From an uncultured Methylomonas sp. (GTDB lineage Bacteria; Pseudomonadota; Gammaproteobacteria; Methylococcales; Methylomonadaceae), in contig CAKZJE010000020.1 in the NCBI GenBank assembly GCA_936941155.1, positions 1 to 64,000 of the forward strand: DNA of 64,000 nt, written 5' to 3'. Position 1 is the stretch's first letter. Each line of letters opens with the position of its first letter. Positions 1 through 11,300 of the stretch are shown one piece after another. Under the pieces are notes generated by a model. The model was not told the DNA's origin and did no database searches. It worked only from the letters and a program-made list of their open reading frames with translations. The position numbers and the translations under genes are program-made.

Positions 1-234
1 ACGCTCTTTTTTCTGACGAAAAAAGCAGCTAACCCAACCTACATATTTCAATATCCCATTGATATATAAATATTTTTAAACAAACGATGTGTAGATAGCT
101 ATGCCTCAAAAGACTGGAAGTCGTAAAAACCTGTTCTTCTGCTCTAAATATCGACCAAACAATGAATTGCTATAAAACAACGCTTTAAAAAAAAGGTGCT
201 CGCACCTAAACAACAGTGTTAGAAGGAGAAAGGA
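1..234. other. Left-edge intergenic stretch
   Basis: No coding region is visible. It holds a degenerate copy of the dispersed 'gactggaagtcgt' motif near 111-124. A small perfect palindrome, AGGTGC-tc-GCACCT, lies at 194-207 just before the ribosome binding site of the next gene and could be an operator or leader hairpin. No clear promoter could be assigned. Confidence 0.4.
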
Positions 235-963
235 ATGCCAAATTTATTCGTGATTATCTTATCTGCAATTTTGTTGACTTATCAAACACCTGTCAGCGCG
301 AAATCTGAAAAAATCATCATAGCCACTGCCGAATGGCAACCTTATATTTCAGAAAAAAGTCCAGAACATGGTCTGTTTACTGAAATTGTCACCACTGTTT
401 TTAAAGAAATGGGCATGACCACAGAACTTGTTTTTGCACCTTGGAAACGGGTGGAAATCTTAGTGAAAAATGGCGATGCTTATGCCGGAATTCCTTACAC
501 CTACACAGAAGAACGGCATAAAGTTTTTGATTATTCCAACGCTATTATGACTTCGAAAAATGTATTTTTTTACAACAAAAAAGCTTTCCCCAAAGGCATT
601 AGCTATTCTACATTGGCAGAATTACGCGGTTATCGTATCAGTGGCGTAACCGGCTATTGGTATGAAGATTTGTTTAAAGAAAACAAACTGAATGTTGAAT
701 ACGTTACCTCCGATGAGCAAAGCATTACCAAACTGTATTTTAATCGCGTTGATTTAGTTGCTACCGATGAATTAGTTGGGAATGCTTTGATTCAAAAATT
801 ATATCCACATGACGCTGCACAATTTGCGGTGGTTGAAAGAGCTCTTTTAACTGCCCCCCTGCATTTACTGGTGTCGAAAAAATATCCCCATGCCGCACAA
901 ATCACTGAAAAATTTAATACGACACTGGAAAGCTTGCGCAAAAAAGGTGTGATAGTTTTTTAG
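235..963 (+). CDS. Periplasmic substrate-binding protein (SBP_bac_3 type)
   Basis: A 242-residue secreted solute-binding protein of the polar amino acid type (PF00497-like). Residues 1-22 form a signal peptide ending near VSA-K. The mature part has the family pattern: a first strand with 'IATAEWQPY', the 'GLFTEIV' helix, then 'YAGIPYTYTEERHKVFDYS'. The length is normal. The start is set by a good ribosome binding site (agaaggag) 8 bases upstream. No ABC permease or ATPase gene lies nearby. The next gene, 34 bases or more downstream on the same strand, is a hybrid kinase with two binding-protein domains, so this protein may feed ligand to that sensor rather than to a transporter. The ligand cannot be read from sequence. 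Confidence 0.85.
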   Translation: MPNLFVIILSAILLTYQTPVSAKSEKIIIATAEWQPYISEKSPEHGLFTEIVTTVFKEMGMTTELVFAPWKRVEILVKNGDAYAGIPYTYTEERHKVFDYSNAIMTSKNVFFYNKKAFPKGISYSTLAELRGYRISGVTGYWYEDLFKENKLNVEYVTSDEQSITKLYFNRVDLVATDELVGNALIQKLYPHDAAQFAVVERALLTAPLHLLVSKKYPHAAQITEKFNTTLESLRKKGVIVF

Positions 964-1096
964 TCTGTCAGTTTTTGGTGTTAGACTTGATTTATCAATG
1001 AGTTTTTACTCGTTTTGTCGCATTTTAAAACCTAGTTACAATCTAATGATATTTAACGTTATTTACTTAATCATCATGCCTGTGCACCGAGTTTTT

Positions 1097-4000
1097 ATGA
1101 GTACGCATCAATGGCTAAAAAACATTGAATTTAGCCGCATCGCTTTTTTTTGTTCCCTCCTATTACTAGCCTCAATTGTCTGTTCTGCAAGCGTGCAGGC
1201 ACAAACTCCACCACGCAAGCTTGAAAAAGTTTCTTTGCAACTCAAATGGTTACATGCGTTTCAGTTTGCAGGCTATTACGCGGCAAAAGAAAAAGGTTTT
1301 TATGCAGAAGAAGGCTTGGATGTTGAGATTAAACAACGGATTGTGTACGTTAATAATTTGGAACAAGTGCTTAAAGGTGAGTCAGAATATGGCGTGGCAG
1401 ATACAGGATTATTACAGGAAAGATTAAATGGCAAACCCTTAGTGGTGTTAGCCTCGATTTTTCAACATAACCCCTTGGTTTATTACACTTTAAAAAGTTC
1501 CGGCATCGTCAGTCCTTATGAGTTAAAAGGCAAAAAGGTGATGGATGATGTGTTTGACCGTGCGCCGCTCAGTGCAATGCTTTATGAAGCGGGCATCAGC
1601 CCCTCCGAAATCATTCATATTGACAACTCTTTTAATCCAGACGATTTGATAACTGGCAAAGTCGATGCTATCGAAGGTTATCTGTCAGATCAGCTTGATT
1701 ATTTTCGGCACAAAAAAGTTGAAATTAACATCATTGACCCGCGCAATTATGGCGTAGATTTTTTAGGCGATAATTTATTCACCACAGAACAGCAAATCCT
1801 CGCACATCCTCAACGAACAGAACGTTTTTTACGCGCCTCCTTAAAAGGTTGGGATTACGCCCTGAAAAATCCTGAAGAACTGATTCAACTTATCTTAAAA
1901 AAATACAATCCAGAACACCGCTTAACCTTGCAACATTTACGTTTTGAAGCCGCTGAAACAGAAAAAATGGTGTTGCCAAAGTTGATTCCGATAGGCAGCA
2001 CCAGCATCAAACGTTTTGAACGGATTGCAGACACATATCTACAACTCGACTTAGTGCGTTCCACTGAGCGTTTAAAAGGCTTTATTTATGCCGATACCAG
2101 AGGGCAAAATTTATCCGATTTTAGTCTGGAAGAACAAACATGGTTGCGGAAACACCCTGTGGTTTATGTGGGTTCAGATCCTGATTTTGCACCTTATGAA
2201 TGGCAAGACAACAATGGCGAATATTTAGGGGTGAGTATTGATTATCTTCATTTACTAGAACGGCAATTAGGTGTGCGCTTTGAGGTGGTGAAAAACAAAT
2301 CGTGGGCGCAAATTTTGAGCATGGCAAAAGCAGAACAATTAGATATGTTATCGGCTGCAAATAAAACCCCAGAACGATCTCGCTATTTAAATTTCACAGA
2401 ACCTTATATGGAATCGCCAGCCATTATTGTAAATCACGAAAGACAAGGCTTTATTGGTAGCTTAAATTATCTGCATGGCAAACGAGTGGCGGTGGAGATG
2501 GGCTATTTTATGCAGGAGTTAATCTTAAGCAATCATCCGCAAATCGAAGTAATTCCTGTAAAAGGTCGCCATGAAGCCTTGATGATGGTGAATAAAGGCA
2601 AGGTCGATGCTTATGTGGGTGATGCGATTGCCGCAAATTATACGATTAGAAAAGAAGGACTGACTCATCTGCTGTTTTCAGGCGATACCGGCTACAAAAG
2701 TCAGCATAGGATGGCGGCTATTAAAGCCAGTCCTTTATTAGCCAGTATTTTGACTAAAGCGTTAAGTCATTTATCTGAGCAAGAAAAAGAAACGATTGAA
2801 CGCCGCTGGCTGAATATGCAAATTGATCCCAGTGTGAAAATTGAAACTCTGATTCAATATGGCACAGCCGCGTTTGCTTTGTTTTGTATAATTTTGCTTT
2901 GGAATGTGCAGTTGCAACATGAGATAAAACGCCGCAAGAAAATTCAAAAAGCGTTACATAAAAGTGAGGAATTATTTCGCAATATTTTTGAAAACGCGCC
3001 GCTGGGGGTTGCAACCATTGCGCCTGACCAACAGTACCTGATGGTAAACCAAGCCTATTGCGATATTTTGGGTTATTCACAGGAAGAGTTGCTGACGAAA
3101 ACAGTTGCAGAAATAACAGCCTCAGAAGATCAAGAGCAACGAGCCGAGCTACAGAAAAGATTATTAGGCGGCGAGTTATCGGATTTTAGAATTGAAAAAC
3201 GCTACATCCGCAAAGATAAACAATTTATTTGGACAGGACTTTATGTGCGCTTAATTCGTCACGCAGACGGCTCGCCCCATTATTATCTAACCTTGATAGA
3301 AAATATTAATGAGCGCAAAAGCATGGAAGAAGAATTGCGCCGCAGTCACGATGAGTTATTGCAATATTTTCATCAGCCCTTTATTGGCATGTTGACGGCA
3401 AACCACACCAAAAAAACCATTCATGTTAATCAGCGTTTTTGCGACATGGTGGGATATTCGCAAGCAGAAATGCAGCAAATTAGTTGGGAAAGCATCACGC
3501 ATCCTGATGATCTGGCTCTCAATCAAGCTTATCTGGAACAAGCGATACGCGGAGAAATTGATTCTTATCAAATGGAAAAACGCTATGTACATAAAGCGGG
3601 GCATTTGGTCTATGTGAATTTGTTAGTCCATTGTGTGCGCGATGCCGAAGGACAGCCCGATTATTTTATCGGCATGATGCTGGAGATTACAGAGCGTAAA
3701 TTGGCAGACCAATACGAGCAATTCCGTAATCATATTTTGGAATTATTAGTCAGAGATAATGATTTGCCGAGTATTTTGACAAACATTGTACTGGGCATTG
3801 AAAAAATTAATCCGGCGATGTTGTGCAGCATTTTACTCATCGACAGCACAGGCAAGCGACTAAATAGCGGAGCTGCACCCAGCCTTCCTAACTTTTATAA
3901 CGAGGCAATTGATGGCATTGCAATAGGTTTTGGTGTTGGCAGCTGCGGAACTGCGGCTTTTGTCAAAGAACGCGTGGTGGTTTCGGACATTGCAACCCAT

Positions 4001-6196
4001 CCTTTTTGGACTCCCTATAAAGAACTGGCAGCAAAAGCAGGATTAGGATCATGCTGGTCGCAACCTATTTTTTCAGTGTCCAATCAAGTGCTAGGCACGT
4101 TTGCCATTTATCACCAAAACAGGCACACGCCCACAGCGAATGATCTTAATTTGATAGAACAATGTGCGCGTTTGGTGAGTATTGCGATAGAACGCAAACA
4201 AGCAGAGGAAACTCTGCGGCAAAGTGAAGAAAAATGGCGCGGATTGTTTGATATTTTGCCAGTCGGTGTCTCGCTGTTAGATTCTGAACATCATGTGACA
4301 GAGTTTAATCTTGCCCTTGCCAACATGATGGAATTGCCTAAAGACTATAACTTGCAAGAACGACAACATAAAAATCGGATTTGTTTGCGTTCTGATAACA
4401 CGCTTATGCCTTTAGAAGAATTCCCGTGTATTCGTGCCGTAAAAGAACAGCAAATTGTCAGGAATATTGAAATGGGCGTGATGAAAGAATCAGGCGAGCT
4501 GGTTTGGACAAGCGTGAGTGCAGTGCCGCTGTCTAGCGGTGAAGGCGTGGTGACGGTAACAACCGATATAACCGAGCGTAAACGTATTGAAACAGAGCTT
4601 TATCAAGCTAAAGAAATCGCAATTGCCGCCAGCCAAGCCAAAAGTGAATTTCTTGCGAATATGAGCCATGAAATCCGCACGCCCATGAATGCGATTATTG
4701 GCATGGCGCACTTAATTCAACGCACTGACATTACCCCGATACAACGCAATTATTTAGACAAAATTAATTATGCGGCACAATCCTTACTCAGCATTATTAA
4801 TGACATTCTGGACTTTTCTAAAATTGAAGCAGGTAAATTACAGTTAGAAGACCTGCCCTTTTCGCTGCCGCAGTTATTAGATTATGTGATTGATATTATC
4901 CATGTGAAAAAAACCGAGCAAAAACAGATTGCAGTACAAAAGCTGATGGATGAAAACACCCCGACTTGGGTCAACGGTGACGCGCTGCGCTTGGGGCAAA
5001 TTTTGATTAATTTAGTCAGCAATGCCGTGAAGTTTACGGAGCACGGCAAAATTATTGTCTCAGTGCTACCTGAAGAAATTTATGCCGATAAAGTGCGGCT
5101 ACGTTTTTCAGTGCAAGATACAGGCATTGGCATGAGTACTGAGCAAATTGCAGGCTTATTCATGCCATTTACGCAAGCAGACAGCAGCACCACGCGCAAA
5201 TATGGCGGAACTGGCTTGGGGCTTTATATCTGCAAACAATTAGCGGAAATGATGAATGGGCAAATTTGGGCGGACAGTGAATTGCAGCAAGGCAGCACAT
5301 TTAGTTTTACGGTGTTGCTTAAAATTGCAAATACCCCCGCGCAATCGCTGTTGCCTTCCACAACCATGAAAAACATGGATGCTCCCGCCGATAAATTGGC
5401 GTGTTTGCAAGGGCGCAAAATTTTATTAGTGGAAGATAATGAAATTAACAGTGAATTGGCAACGGAATTACTCCGCGATTTAGGCATTGTGGTGGAATTG
5501 GCGAAAAACGGGCGAATTGCGGTGGAAAGCGTATTCGCTCAGGCGTTTGATTTGGTGCTGATGGATATTCAAATGCCGGAAATGGATGGATTAACAGCGG
5601 CGCGATTGATTCGTGCGGATAAACATTTTGAAAAATTACCGATTATTGCGATGACTGCTAACGCGATGACGGGCGATAAAGAAAACAGTTTGGCGGCTGG
5701 CATGAATGATCATCTGACAAAACCGATTATGCCAAATAAGTTGGCAGCGGTTTTAATGCACTGGTTAGCCAATGAACCGCAACAACCAGAACAAGAATAT
5801 CAAGCCATGCCCGATGTAAAGCCTCTTGGTGCAACGCTTTCAGACGAAGCTTTGCCTGATTTTCTGCCGCCGTTTGATATAGAAACAGCGTTATTTCGAG
5901 TGAATAAAAATCCGCGTTTGCTGCGAAAACTGTTTCGGATGTTTACGTTGGAATATGCCGATACCATTCCCAAAATGCAGAAATGGTTGGCAGAAGAGCG
6001 TTATGAAGATGTAAAACTGTTTGCGCATACACTGAAAGGCGTTGCCTCAAATTTGACTGCTACAGAGGTTGAAGCAGCAGCTTCTGCGATTGAAAAAGCC
6101 TTATCAAAATCGGAAGTGCCGCCGATGTCTTTGTTGTTGTATGAGTTGAAAAAAGCCTTAGATGTTGCGTTGAAGGCAATTCAATCATTGGAATAA
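1097..6196 (+). CDS. Giant hybrid histidine kinase with two periplasmic binding domains
   Basis: About 1,700 residues. Domain order, numbered from the longest possible start at 998: signal/membrane segment about 47-68; an NMT1/THI5-like binding domain about 78-300 ('[15 protein letters not shown]'); an SBP_bac_3 domain about 387-610 ('[12 protein letters not shown]'); a membrane segment about 620-640; PAS about 652-770; PAS about 778-900; GAF about 912-1065; PAS about 1072-1195; HisKA with His1224 in '[12 protein letters not shown]'; HATPase ('[14 protein letters not shown]'); receiver with Asp1523 in '[11 protein letters not shown]'; and C-terminal Hpt with His1677 in 'AHTLKG'. It therefore has a complete His-Asp-His chain and would need an external regulator for output. 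The start is uncertain: 998, 1076 and 1097 are all ATG. I chose 1097 because a normal signal peptide follows and a weak GAG lies upstream. The gene before it encodes another binding protein, probably in the same operon. Confidence 0.85.
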   Translation: MSTHQWLKNIEFSRIAFFCSLLLLASIVCSASVQAQTPPRKLEKVSLQLKWLHAFQFAGYYAAKEKGFYAEEGLDVEIKQRIVYVNNLEQVLKGESEYGVADTGLLQERLNGKPLVVLASIFQHNPLVYYTLKSSGIVSPYELKGKKVMDDVFDRAPLSAMLYEAGISPSEIIHIDNSFNPDDLITGKVDAIEGYLSDQLDYFRHKKVEINIIDPRNYGVDFLGDNLFTTEQQILAHPQRTERFLRASLKGWDYALKNPEELIQLILKKYNPEHRLTLQHLRFEAAETEKMVLPKLIPIGSTSIKRFERIADTYLQLDLVRSTERLKGFIYADTRGQNLSDFSLEEQTWLRKHPVVYVGSDPDFAPYEWQDNNGEYLGVSIDYLHLLERQLGVRFEVVKNKSWAQILSMAKAEQLDMLSAANKTPERSRYLNFTEPYMESPAIIVNHERQGFIGSLNYLHGKRVAVEMGYFMQELILSNHPQIEVIPVKGRHEALMMVNKGKVDAYVGDAIAANYTIRKEGLTHLLFSGDTGYKSQHRMAAIKASPLLASILTKALSHLSEQEKETIERRWLNMQIDPSVKIETLIQYGTAAFALFCIILLWNVQLQHEIKRRKKIQKALHKSEELFRNIFENAPLGVATIAPDQQYLMVNQAYCDILGYSQEELLTKTVAEITASEDQEQRAELQKRLLGGELSDFRIEKRYIRKDKQFIWTGLYVRLIRHADGSPHYYLTLIENINERKSMEEELRRSHDELLQYFHQPFIGMLTANHTKKTIHVNQRFCDMVGYSQAEMQQISWESITHPDDLALNQAYLEQAIRGEIDSYQMEKRYVHKAGHLVYVNLLVHCVRDAEGQPDYFIGMMLEITERKLADQYEQFRNHILELLVRDNDLPSILTNIVLGIEKINPAMLCSILLIDSTGKRLNSGAAPSLPNFYNEAIDGIAIGFGVGSCGTAAFVKERVVVSDIATHPFWTPYKELAAKAGLGSCWSQPIFSVSNQVLGTFAIYHQNRHTPTANDLNLIEQCARLVSIAIERKQAEETLRQSEEKWRGLFDILPVGVSLLDSEHHVTEFNLALANMMELPKDYNLQERQHKNRICLRSDNTLMPLEEFPCIRAVKEQQIVRNIEMGVMKESGELVWTSVSAVPLSSGEGVVTVTTDITERKRIETELYQAKEIAIAASQAKSEFLANMSHEIRTPMNAIIGMAHLIQRTDITPIQRNYLDKINYAAQSLLSIINDILDFSKIEAGKLQLEDLPFSLPQLLDYVIDIIHVKKTEQKQIAVQKLMDENTPTWVNGDALRLGQILINLVSNAVKFTEHGKIIVSVLPEEIYADKVRLRFSVQDTGIGMSTEQIAGLFMPFTQADSSTTRKYGGTGLGLYICKQLAEMMNGQIWADSELQQGSTFSFTVLLKIANTPAQSLLPSTTMKNMDAPADKLACLQGRKILLVEDNEINSELATELLRDLGIVVELAKNGRIAVESVFAQAFDLVLMDIQMPEMDGLTAARLIRADKHFEKLPIIAMTANAMTGDKENSLAAGMNDHLTKPIMPNKLAAVLMHWLANEPQQPEQEYQAMPDVKPLGATLSDEALPDFLPPFDIETALFRVNKNPRLLRKLFRMFTLEYADTIPKMQKWLAEERYEDVKLFAHTLKGVASNLTATEVEAAASAIEKALSKSEVPPMSLLLYELKKALDVALKAIQSLE

Positions 6197-6206
6197 ATGA
6201 ACTGAG

Positions 6207-6251
6207 GTAGGGGCGATTTTAATCGCCCAGTGCGGATAAATCCGCACCTAC
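6207..6251. repeat. Dispersed palindromic repeat, family A
   Basis: A double hairpin that begins GTAGGGGCGATT and ends CCGCACCTAC, with internal complementary halves (GGGCGATT/AATCGCCC and GTGCGGAT/ATCCGCAC). Close relatives lie at 7467-7511, 34622-34666 and, shortened, 12376-12401. It follows the stop of the hybrid kinase. Confidence 0.75.
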
Positions 6252-6288
6252 ATCCTATTTTTAGCCAACTTCTAAACAAACTTTTCCG

Positions 6289-6326
6289 AAATTTTTAAAA
6301 ACGACTGGTCGTCTTAGAAAAATTTT
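6289..6326. repeat. Dispersed palindrome, family B (GACGACYRGTCGTC core)
   Basis: An A/T-flanked palindrome with core ACGACTGGTCGTCTT between runs reading GAAATTTTT and AAAAATTTT. It is the first of seven related copies in this window (also 12268, 34891, 42828, 52301, 59459, 60204). This one lies between two convergent genes. Confidence 0.75.
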
Positions 6327-6343
6327 GTGTTTCTACGCTTGCC

Positions 6344-6380
6344 AAACCTTTCAGGTCTTTAAGACCTGAAAGGTTTTTTT
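6344..6380. terminator. Family C palindrome, probable bidirectional terminator
   Basis: A perfect inverted repeat with arms AAACCTTTCAGGTC and GACCTGAAAGGTTT, followed by a T run (and an A run in the other direction). It sits between the convergent hybrid kinase and apbE genes. Relatives lie at 12191, 36820, 45903, 52404 and 55627, and one copy near 34970 is interrupted by an insertion. Confidence 0.65.
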
Positions 6381-6389
6381 TAAACAAAA

Positions 6390-7406
6390 TCACTGCGCCG
6401 CTGTAAAAGCTTTGCTCATATACTCCGTCAATTTGCCGGCTTTGTTATAAACCAACAGCACTTTCAATTTTTCCGCCTCGGCAATTCGCGCGGCTTCTTG
6501 CTCGCCCACACACAATAACGCAGTATCCCACGCATCCGCCCACGTTGGACTTTCGTGCATCACCGTGACAGAAAGCAAATGATGCGTCACCGGACTGCCG
6601 GTTTTGGGATTCAAAATATGCGAATAGGAATGCCCTTTTTCCTCAAAAAAATTCCGATACGTTCCCGCCGTCATCACCGCAGAACCGGCTTGTTGTTTAA
6701 TATCAATAATTTTTTGCACATCCATTGTCAACGGCGTAGGCGCAACAATCCCCACGCGCCAATCTCCGCCATCCGCTTTGCGACCTTTCACCATCATTTC
6801 GCCGCCGATTTCCACCATATAATTCTGAATCCCTAACGCTTCCATTTTTTTCGCCAACACTTCCACGCTATAACCTTGCGCAATCGAAGACAGGTCGATT
6901 TTAAGTTTTGGGTCTTTTTTCCGAATCCGATTATTTTTGGTATCCACTTCTAACAACGACATACCAATATGCGGCAACAGCGCGGCAATTTCAGCGGGGC
7001 TAGGCACGCGGTTTTCATGCTTCGTAAATCCCCATAAATCGAATAGCGGCTTCACAGTTAAATCATAACAGCCGTTAGACTTTTGATAAACGGAGTGCGA
7101 AATACTCACCAATTGCGCAATTTCCGCAGAAACAGGCTGCCAATCGGTTGTTTCCACAGCATTTACATGCGCAATTTCAGAATCATCGCGATAATTGGAC
7201 AGTTTTAAATCAATGTCAGCCAAGGTTTTAGAAATAATGGTTTGCGCTTGTTGCGCCGTGACGGGCAAGCCGTCTAATACCAATTTAATGTGATAGGTTG
7301 TGCCTTGCGTGTCGCCTGTGAGTTCGGTTTCTTTTTTAGGTTTTTGGCAACCAAACAGCAGCGCGACAATAAAGAATAACAAAGAAAGTTTGATAGTTTT
7401 TGGCAT
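6390..7406 (-). CDS. apbE: FAD:protein FMN transferase, lipoprotein (ApbE)
   Basis: A 338-residue ApbE-family protein. It transfers FMN from FAD onto a threonine of target proteins at the periplasmic face of the membrane. The N-terminus is a lipoprotein signal with lipobox LLFGC (Cys20), so it should be membrane anchored. Family marks seen: 'GTTYHIKL' near the start, 'KIDLSSIAQGYSVE', 'YMVEIGGEMMVKG', 'YSHILNPKTG' and a C-terminal 'ADAWDTALLCVG', the Asp/Thr region that binds metal. The length is normal. No Rnf, Nqr or other flavinylated target gene is next to it. A second, signal-less ApbE is encoded at 36853-37767. Confidence 0.92.
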   Translation of the reverse strand: MPKTIKLSLLFFIVALLFGCQKPKKETELTGDTQGTTYHIKLVLDGLPVTAQQAQTIISKTLADIDLKLSNYRDDSEIAHVNAVETTDWQPVSAEIAQLVSISHSVYQKSNGCYDLTVKPLFDLWGFTKHENRVPSPAEIAALLPHIGMSLLEVDTKNNRIRKKDPKLKIDLSSIAQGYSVEVLAKKMEALGIQNYMVEIGGEMMVKGRKADGGDWRVGIVAPTPLTMDVQKIIDIKQQAGSAVMTAGTYRNFFEEKGHSYSHILNPKTGSPVTHHLLSVTVMHESPTWADAWDTALLCVGEQEAARIAEAEKLKVLLVYNKAGKLTEYMSKAFTAAQ

Positions 7407-7466
7407 AAATATCTGATTAAAAACGTGAAAGAAGAAAGGGCAACAACTCAGTGAATTTGTTTTAAA

Positions 7467-7511
7467 GTAGGGGCGATTTTAATCGCCTAGGGCGAATAAA
7501 TTCGCCCCTAC
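7467..7511. repeat. Dispersed palindromic repeat, family A
   Basis: Same architecture as the copy at 6207: GTAGGGGCGATTTTAATCGC followed by GGCGAATAAATTCGCCCC and TAC. The outer GTAGGGGC/GCCCCTAC arms pair. Confidence 0.75.
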
Positions 7512-7578
7512 GTCAATATGTAAAAATTCTGATTTGAAACAATGAAATAAGCAATTGGCATAAATTTTGCGGTAGAAA

Positions 7579-7612
7579 ACGACTGCTAGTCCTTTAAGGA
7601 CTGGCAGTCGTA
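7579..7612. repeat. Dispersed palindrome, family H
   Basis: Inverted repeat with arms ACGACTGCTAGTCC and GGACTGGCAGTCGT around a TTTAA centre. Relatives at 61019-61052 and 61702-61734 lie around the yceI gene. Confidence 0.7.
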
Positions 7613-7885
7613 ACTCTAGGAACTTTTTGTATTTACTTAATCATCTGCCTGAGTGCTACGATTTTTTTAGTATACCATTTCAGCACCACGCAAACGGAAC
7701 GCACTAAGCTGTGAATCTTAAAATTTTCAGTGCTCAATTTTATGACAGAAAAATTAAGCTTGCGCAGCCCTAGTAATACACATCGTTCTGCCTTGTTACC
7801 ATCCTGATATTGGTTTACCATGCCTGGTTGCACATTGCCTTGTATCGCTACTCTTTTAGTAAATTTCTTTATCTAAATATCACTT

Positions 7886-8329
7886 ATGCTACTTGTCTCC
7901 TCTATCCGTAGAAAACTTGTTGAACTGATGCTCTTAACGGTGTTTATTGTGCTGGCTTGGGGAGTGTTGTTTTTTTATCAAACTGAAGTCAAAGAATTAC
8001 ATCAGCAAGTGGAGTCTGAACTCACCACCATTACAGTGTTAAAAAGCCGGCAAATTGACCTGTGGCGCAAAGAAAGAGTCGGTGATGGCGGTGTTTTAAC
8101 AGACAATCCATTTTTAATTGCAATGATTGATCGCTGGCTCACTCAATCTGATGAAACCTCATCAAAGCACGTTTTGCAACGCTTTCACAGCATCTACCGT
8201 CGCTATGACTATTACGACACCATGCTGGTCAATCCAAACGGTGAAATTGTCTTAAGCATCCGAGGCAGCAAAGATAAGTTAAATGCTTACGATAGGTTGA
8301 ATATGCAATATGCAATATGCAATTGCTAA
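7886..8329 (+). CDS. Hybrid histidine kinase, N-terminal fragment (frameshifted)
   Basis: 147 codons encoding the start of a membrane sensor kinase: one membrane segment about residues 10-30, then the first part of a periplasmic Cache-like sensing domain ('[20 protein letters not shown]'). The frame ends at a TAA directly after three tandem copies of AATATGC. Removing one 7-base copy joins it in frame to the downstream 1,285-codon piece, so this is the first part of one sensor gene. As read, the fragment would be a short anchored protein with no kinase domain. Confidence 0.8.
   Translation: MLLVSSIRRKLVELMLLTVFIVLAWGVLFFYQTEVKELHQQVESELTTITVLKSRQIDLWRKERVGDGGVLTDNPFLIAMIDRWLTQSDETSSKHVLQRFHSIYRRYDYYDTMLVNPNGEIVLSIRGSKDKLNAYDRLNMQYAICNC
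8300..8321 (+). repeat. Heptamer tandem repeat (3 x AATATGC) causing a frameshift
   Basis: Three perfect copies of AATATGC at 8300-8306, 8307-8313 and 8314-8320, followed by A. With two copies the reading continues as [10 protein letters not shown] through the junction. With three the frame stops six bases later. This suits slipped-strand copy-number change as an on/off switch. Confidence 0.85.
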
Positions 8330-11300
8330 GCGGCAACCCATTTTAAGTGAAATCCATTCTGATGAAACCAACCCTTTTCCACATGTAAGCGTGGTTGCTC
8401 CGCTGTTTCTCAATACAGATAAAAATGCAAAACTGGTAGCAGTGGCTTTTTTAACCGTAGATTTGCAACAAAGCTTCTATCCAATCCTGCAATATTGGCC
8501 AATTCTCACGCGCAGCGGCGAAGTTTTTTTAGTGCGCAAAGAAGGCAATGAGATTTTGTATCTCAATAATTTGCGCCACAAACTTGATGCAGCACTGCAT
8601 TTGCGCAAATCATTAACAGAAACTCAATATCCTGCTGTGCAAGTGGCGTTGGGTAAATCCGGTTTGCTGGAAGGGGTGAATTATCATCATATAGAAGCAG
8701 TGGGTGTAGGCAGGGCTGTTCCTGATACGCATTGGTTTGTTGTTGCCATCATGGATAAATCCGAAGCTTTTGATGAAGGGCTTAAACAAATGCTGTTGAC
8801 CATCATCAGTATTGTTTCAAGCGCGATTTTGTTAGTCATTGCCGGTTGCTTGTATTGGATGCGTCGTGAAAAAGTGCAATATCAAAAAATTTATCACACG
8901 CAAACCAAGCTCCATGAGAGCGAAGACCGATTTCATGTGCTGTTTGAGCAAATGCCCGATCCGGTTTGGATTATTCAAGACCAGCATTTTATTGAAGCTA
9001 ATGCAGCCGCCCTCACCGCCATTGGCTTAAACAGCAAGCCTGAGCTGATGCACATTCATCCGAGTGAATTTTCCCCTGAATATCAACCCGATGGTGAAAA
9101 GTCTTGCCTAAAATCTAATCGCATGATGGATAAACTGCATGATCAAAATGTACATCGTTTTGAATGGGTGCATAAGCGACAAGACGGCGCGGAATTTCCT
9201 GTGGAAGTAACCCTTGCGAATATTCAATGGAATGGGAAAACCGCTATTTATTGCCTGTGGCGCGATATTTCCGATAGGCAAACCATGCTGAAAGCCTTGC
9301 AAAGCAGTGAGTATCGTTTCCGAGCACTGTTTGAAAATTCGCAAGAAAGCCTGATGCTGTCTTGTTTGGCGGGTTTTTTAGATTGCAATGCTAGCACTTT
9401 AAAGTTATTTGGCGTTGCCAGCAAAGAAGAGTTTCTCAAATATCACCCAGCTGATTTTTCACCACGTTATCAACCGGACGGGCGAGAATCACGCATTGCC
9501 GCGAATGAATATATCAGCAAAGCCTTGTTAGAAGGTTTTCATCAATTTGAATGGCAACATTGCAAATTAAATGGCGAGTTGTTTTTTGCCGATGTGTTTT
9601 TGTCGCGCGTTGATTTAGATGGACGCGCGATATTAGAAGCAACCGTGCGCGATATTTCTGCACAAAAACAAATTGAGCAAGAAATTCTGAATCTCAATAT
9701 GCAGTTAGAATCAAAAGTTGCACTACGCACCGTTGAGCTTTCTGCCAAAACTCAAGAGCTTGCGATTACGGAAGAACGCTTACGCTATGCAATGGAAGCC
9801 TCCACTGATGGTTTATGGGATTGGAATATTGCCACTGGAGAAAGCTATTGCAATGACAGGTATCACAAAATGCTTGGCTATGCTAACACCGAGCTTGGTT
9901 CAAATGTGACATCGCAATTTGCAGATTTACTCCATCCAGATGAACGCGATGAAGTGCTTGCCAAAATTTTCCACTTGGTAAATACCGTAGGGCAGTATGA
10001 AATAGTGTTTCAAATGCGCTGCAAAGATAACAGCTACCGTTGGATTATGAGTCGTGGGCGCGTGGTTGAAAAAGATAAGAATGCTATCCCCATCCGTGCG
10101 GTTGGTACGCATCTTGACATCACCGAGCGCAAAACCTACGAGGCGATGCTGGCACAGCAATTAAAATTAAAACTGCAAGCGGAGGAAACCTTGCGGGTTG
10201 CCAACGCAGAGCTACAAGCCATTTTCAACTCCGCCTGTTTTGGTGTGGCATTATTAAAAGAGAGGGTGATATTCCGATGCAATCAAAAACTGGATGAAAT
10301 TTTTGGATATGAACACGGTGCTTTGCAAGGTCAATCCACACAGCTTTGGTACGCCAGCCATGCAGACTATGAAAATGTTAAAACCTTGTATTATCCTCAA
10401 GTGATGGTAGGAAAATTGGTTTTTTTTGAAAAACAATTGGTGCGTAAAGATGGCAGTTTATTTTGGGCACGACTATCAGGGCAATTATTAGATCTCAAAG
10501 ACCGTGATCGTGGGCTGGCTGTGATTATTGAGGATATTTCTGTCCAACACGAAGCGGCAGAAACCTTGTTGAAAGCCAAAGAAATGGCAGAACAAGCCAC
10601 GCGCATGAAATCGGATTTTCTGGCAAATATGAGCCATGAAATTCGCACCCCGATGAATGCAATTATTGGCATGTCGCATCTGATGCTGAACACGGAACTG
10701 GATCGGCGGCAACAAAACTTTATGCGCAAAATTGAGATTTCCAGCCAACATTTGCTAGAAATTCTCAACGATATTTTGGATTTTTCTAAAATTGAAGCCG
10801 GCAAATTTGAAATTGAACAAATCGAATTTGATTTAAGCTCGCTATTAGACAGCGTTGCTTCATTGGTGCAAGAAAAAATCACCGCTAAATCATTGGACAT
10901 GCTGTTTAAAGTTGACCCAGCTATTCCCAATTATTTAATTGGCGACGCGATGCGGCTGCGGCAAATCTTAATTAACTATGCCAATAACGCCATTAAATTC
11001 ACTGAAAAAGGGCAAATTGAAATTGAAGTGCAGCTTAAACATAACCATAAACATCATATTGATTTGTATTTTGCCGTGCACGATACCGGGATTGGACTCA
11101 CTAAGGAACAACTCGGTTTGTTGTTTCAAAGTTTTCAACAAGCCGACAATTCCACCACCCGCAAATACGGCGGCACGGGTTTAGGTTTGGCAATTTCAAA
11201 AAAACTAGCAGAATTAATGGGTGGCAAAGTCGGTGTAAAAAGTGAATACGGCAAAGGCTCTACTTTTTGGTTTACCGCCCAGCTGAATAAAAATGAAACT

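Larger units (their letters stand above)
7407..7885. other. Intergenic region with two palindromic repeats
   Basis: Divergent promoter region of about 480 bases between apbE and the split kinase. It holds a family A palindrome (7467-7511) and a family H palindrome (7579-7612). A 66-codon open frame on the minus strand (7633-7833) matches nothing I know and has no convincing ribosome binding site, so I do not call it a gene. Confidence 0.5.

Noticed and set aside
7633-7833. A 66-codon minus-strand frame between apbE and the split kinase
   Set aside because: No ribosome binding site, no family pattern and it lies in a repeat-rich promoter region; the amino acid composition looks random.
10397-10930. 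A long minus-strand frame inside the second hybrid kinase
   Set aside because: It is a shadow of the HisKA/HATPase coding strand; the sense strand has unbroken domain motifs.
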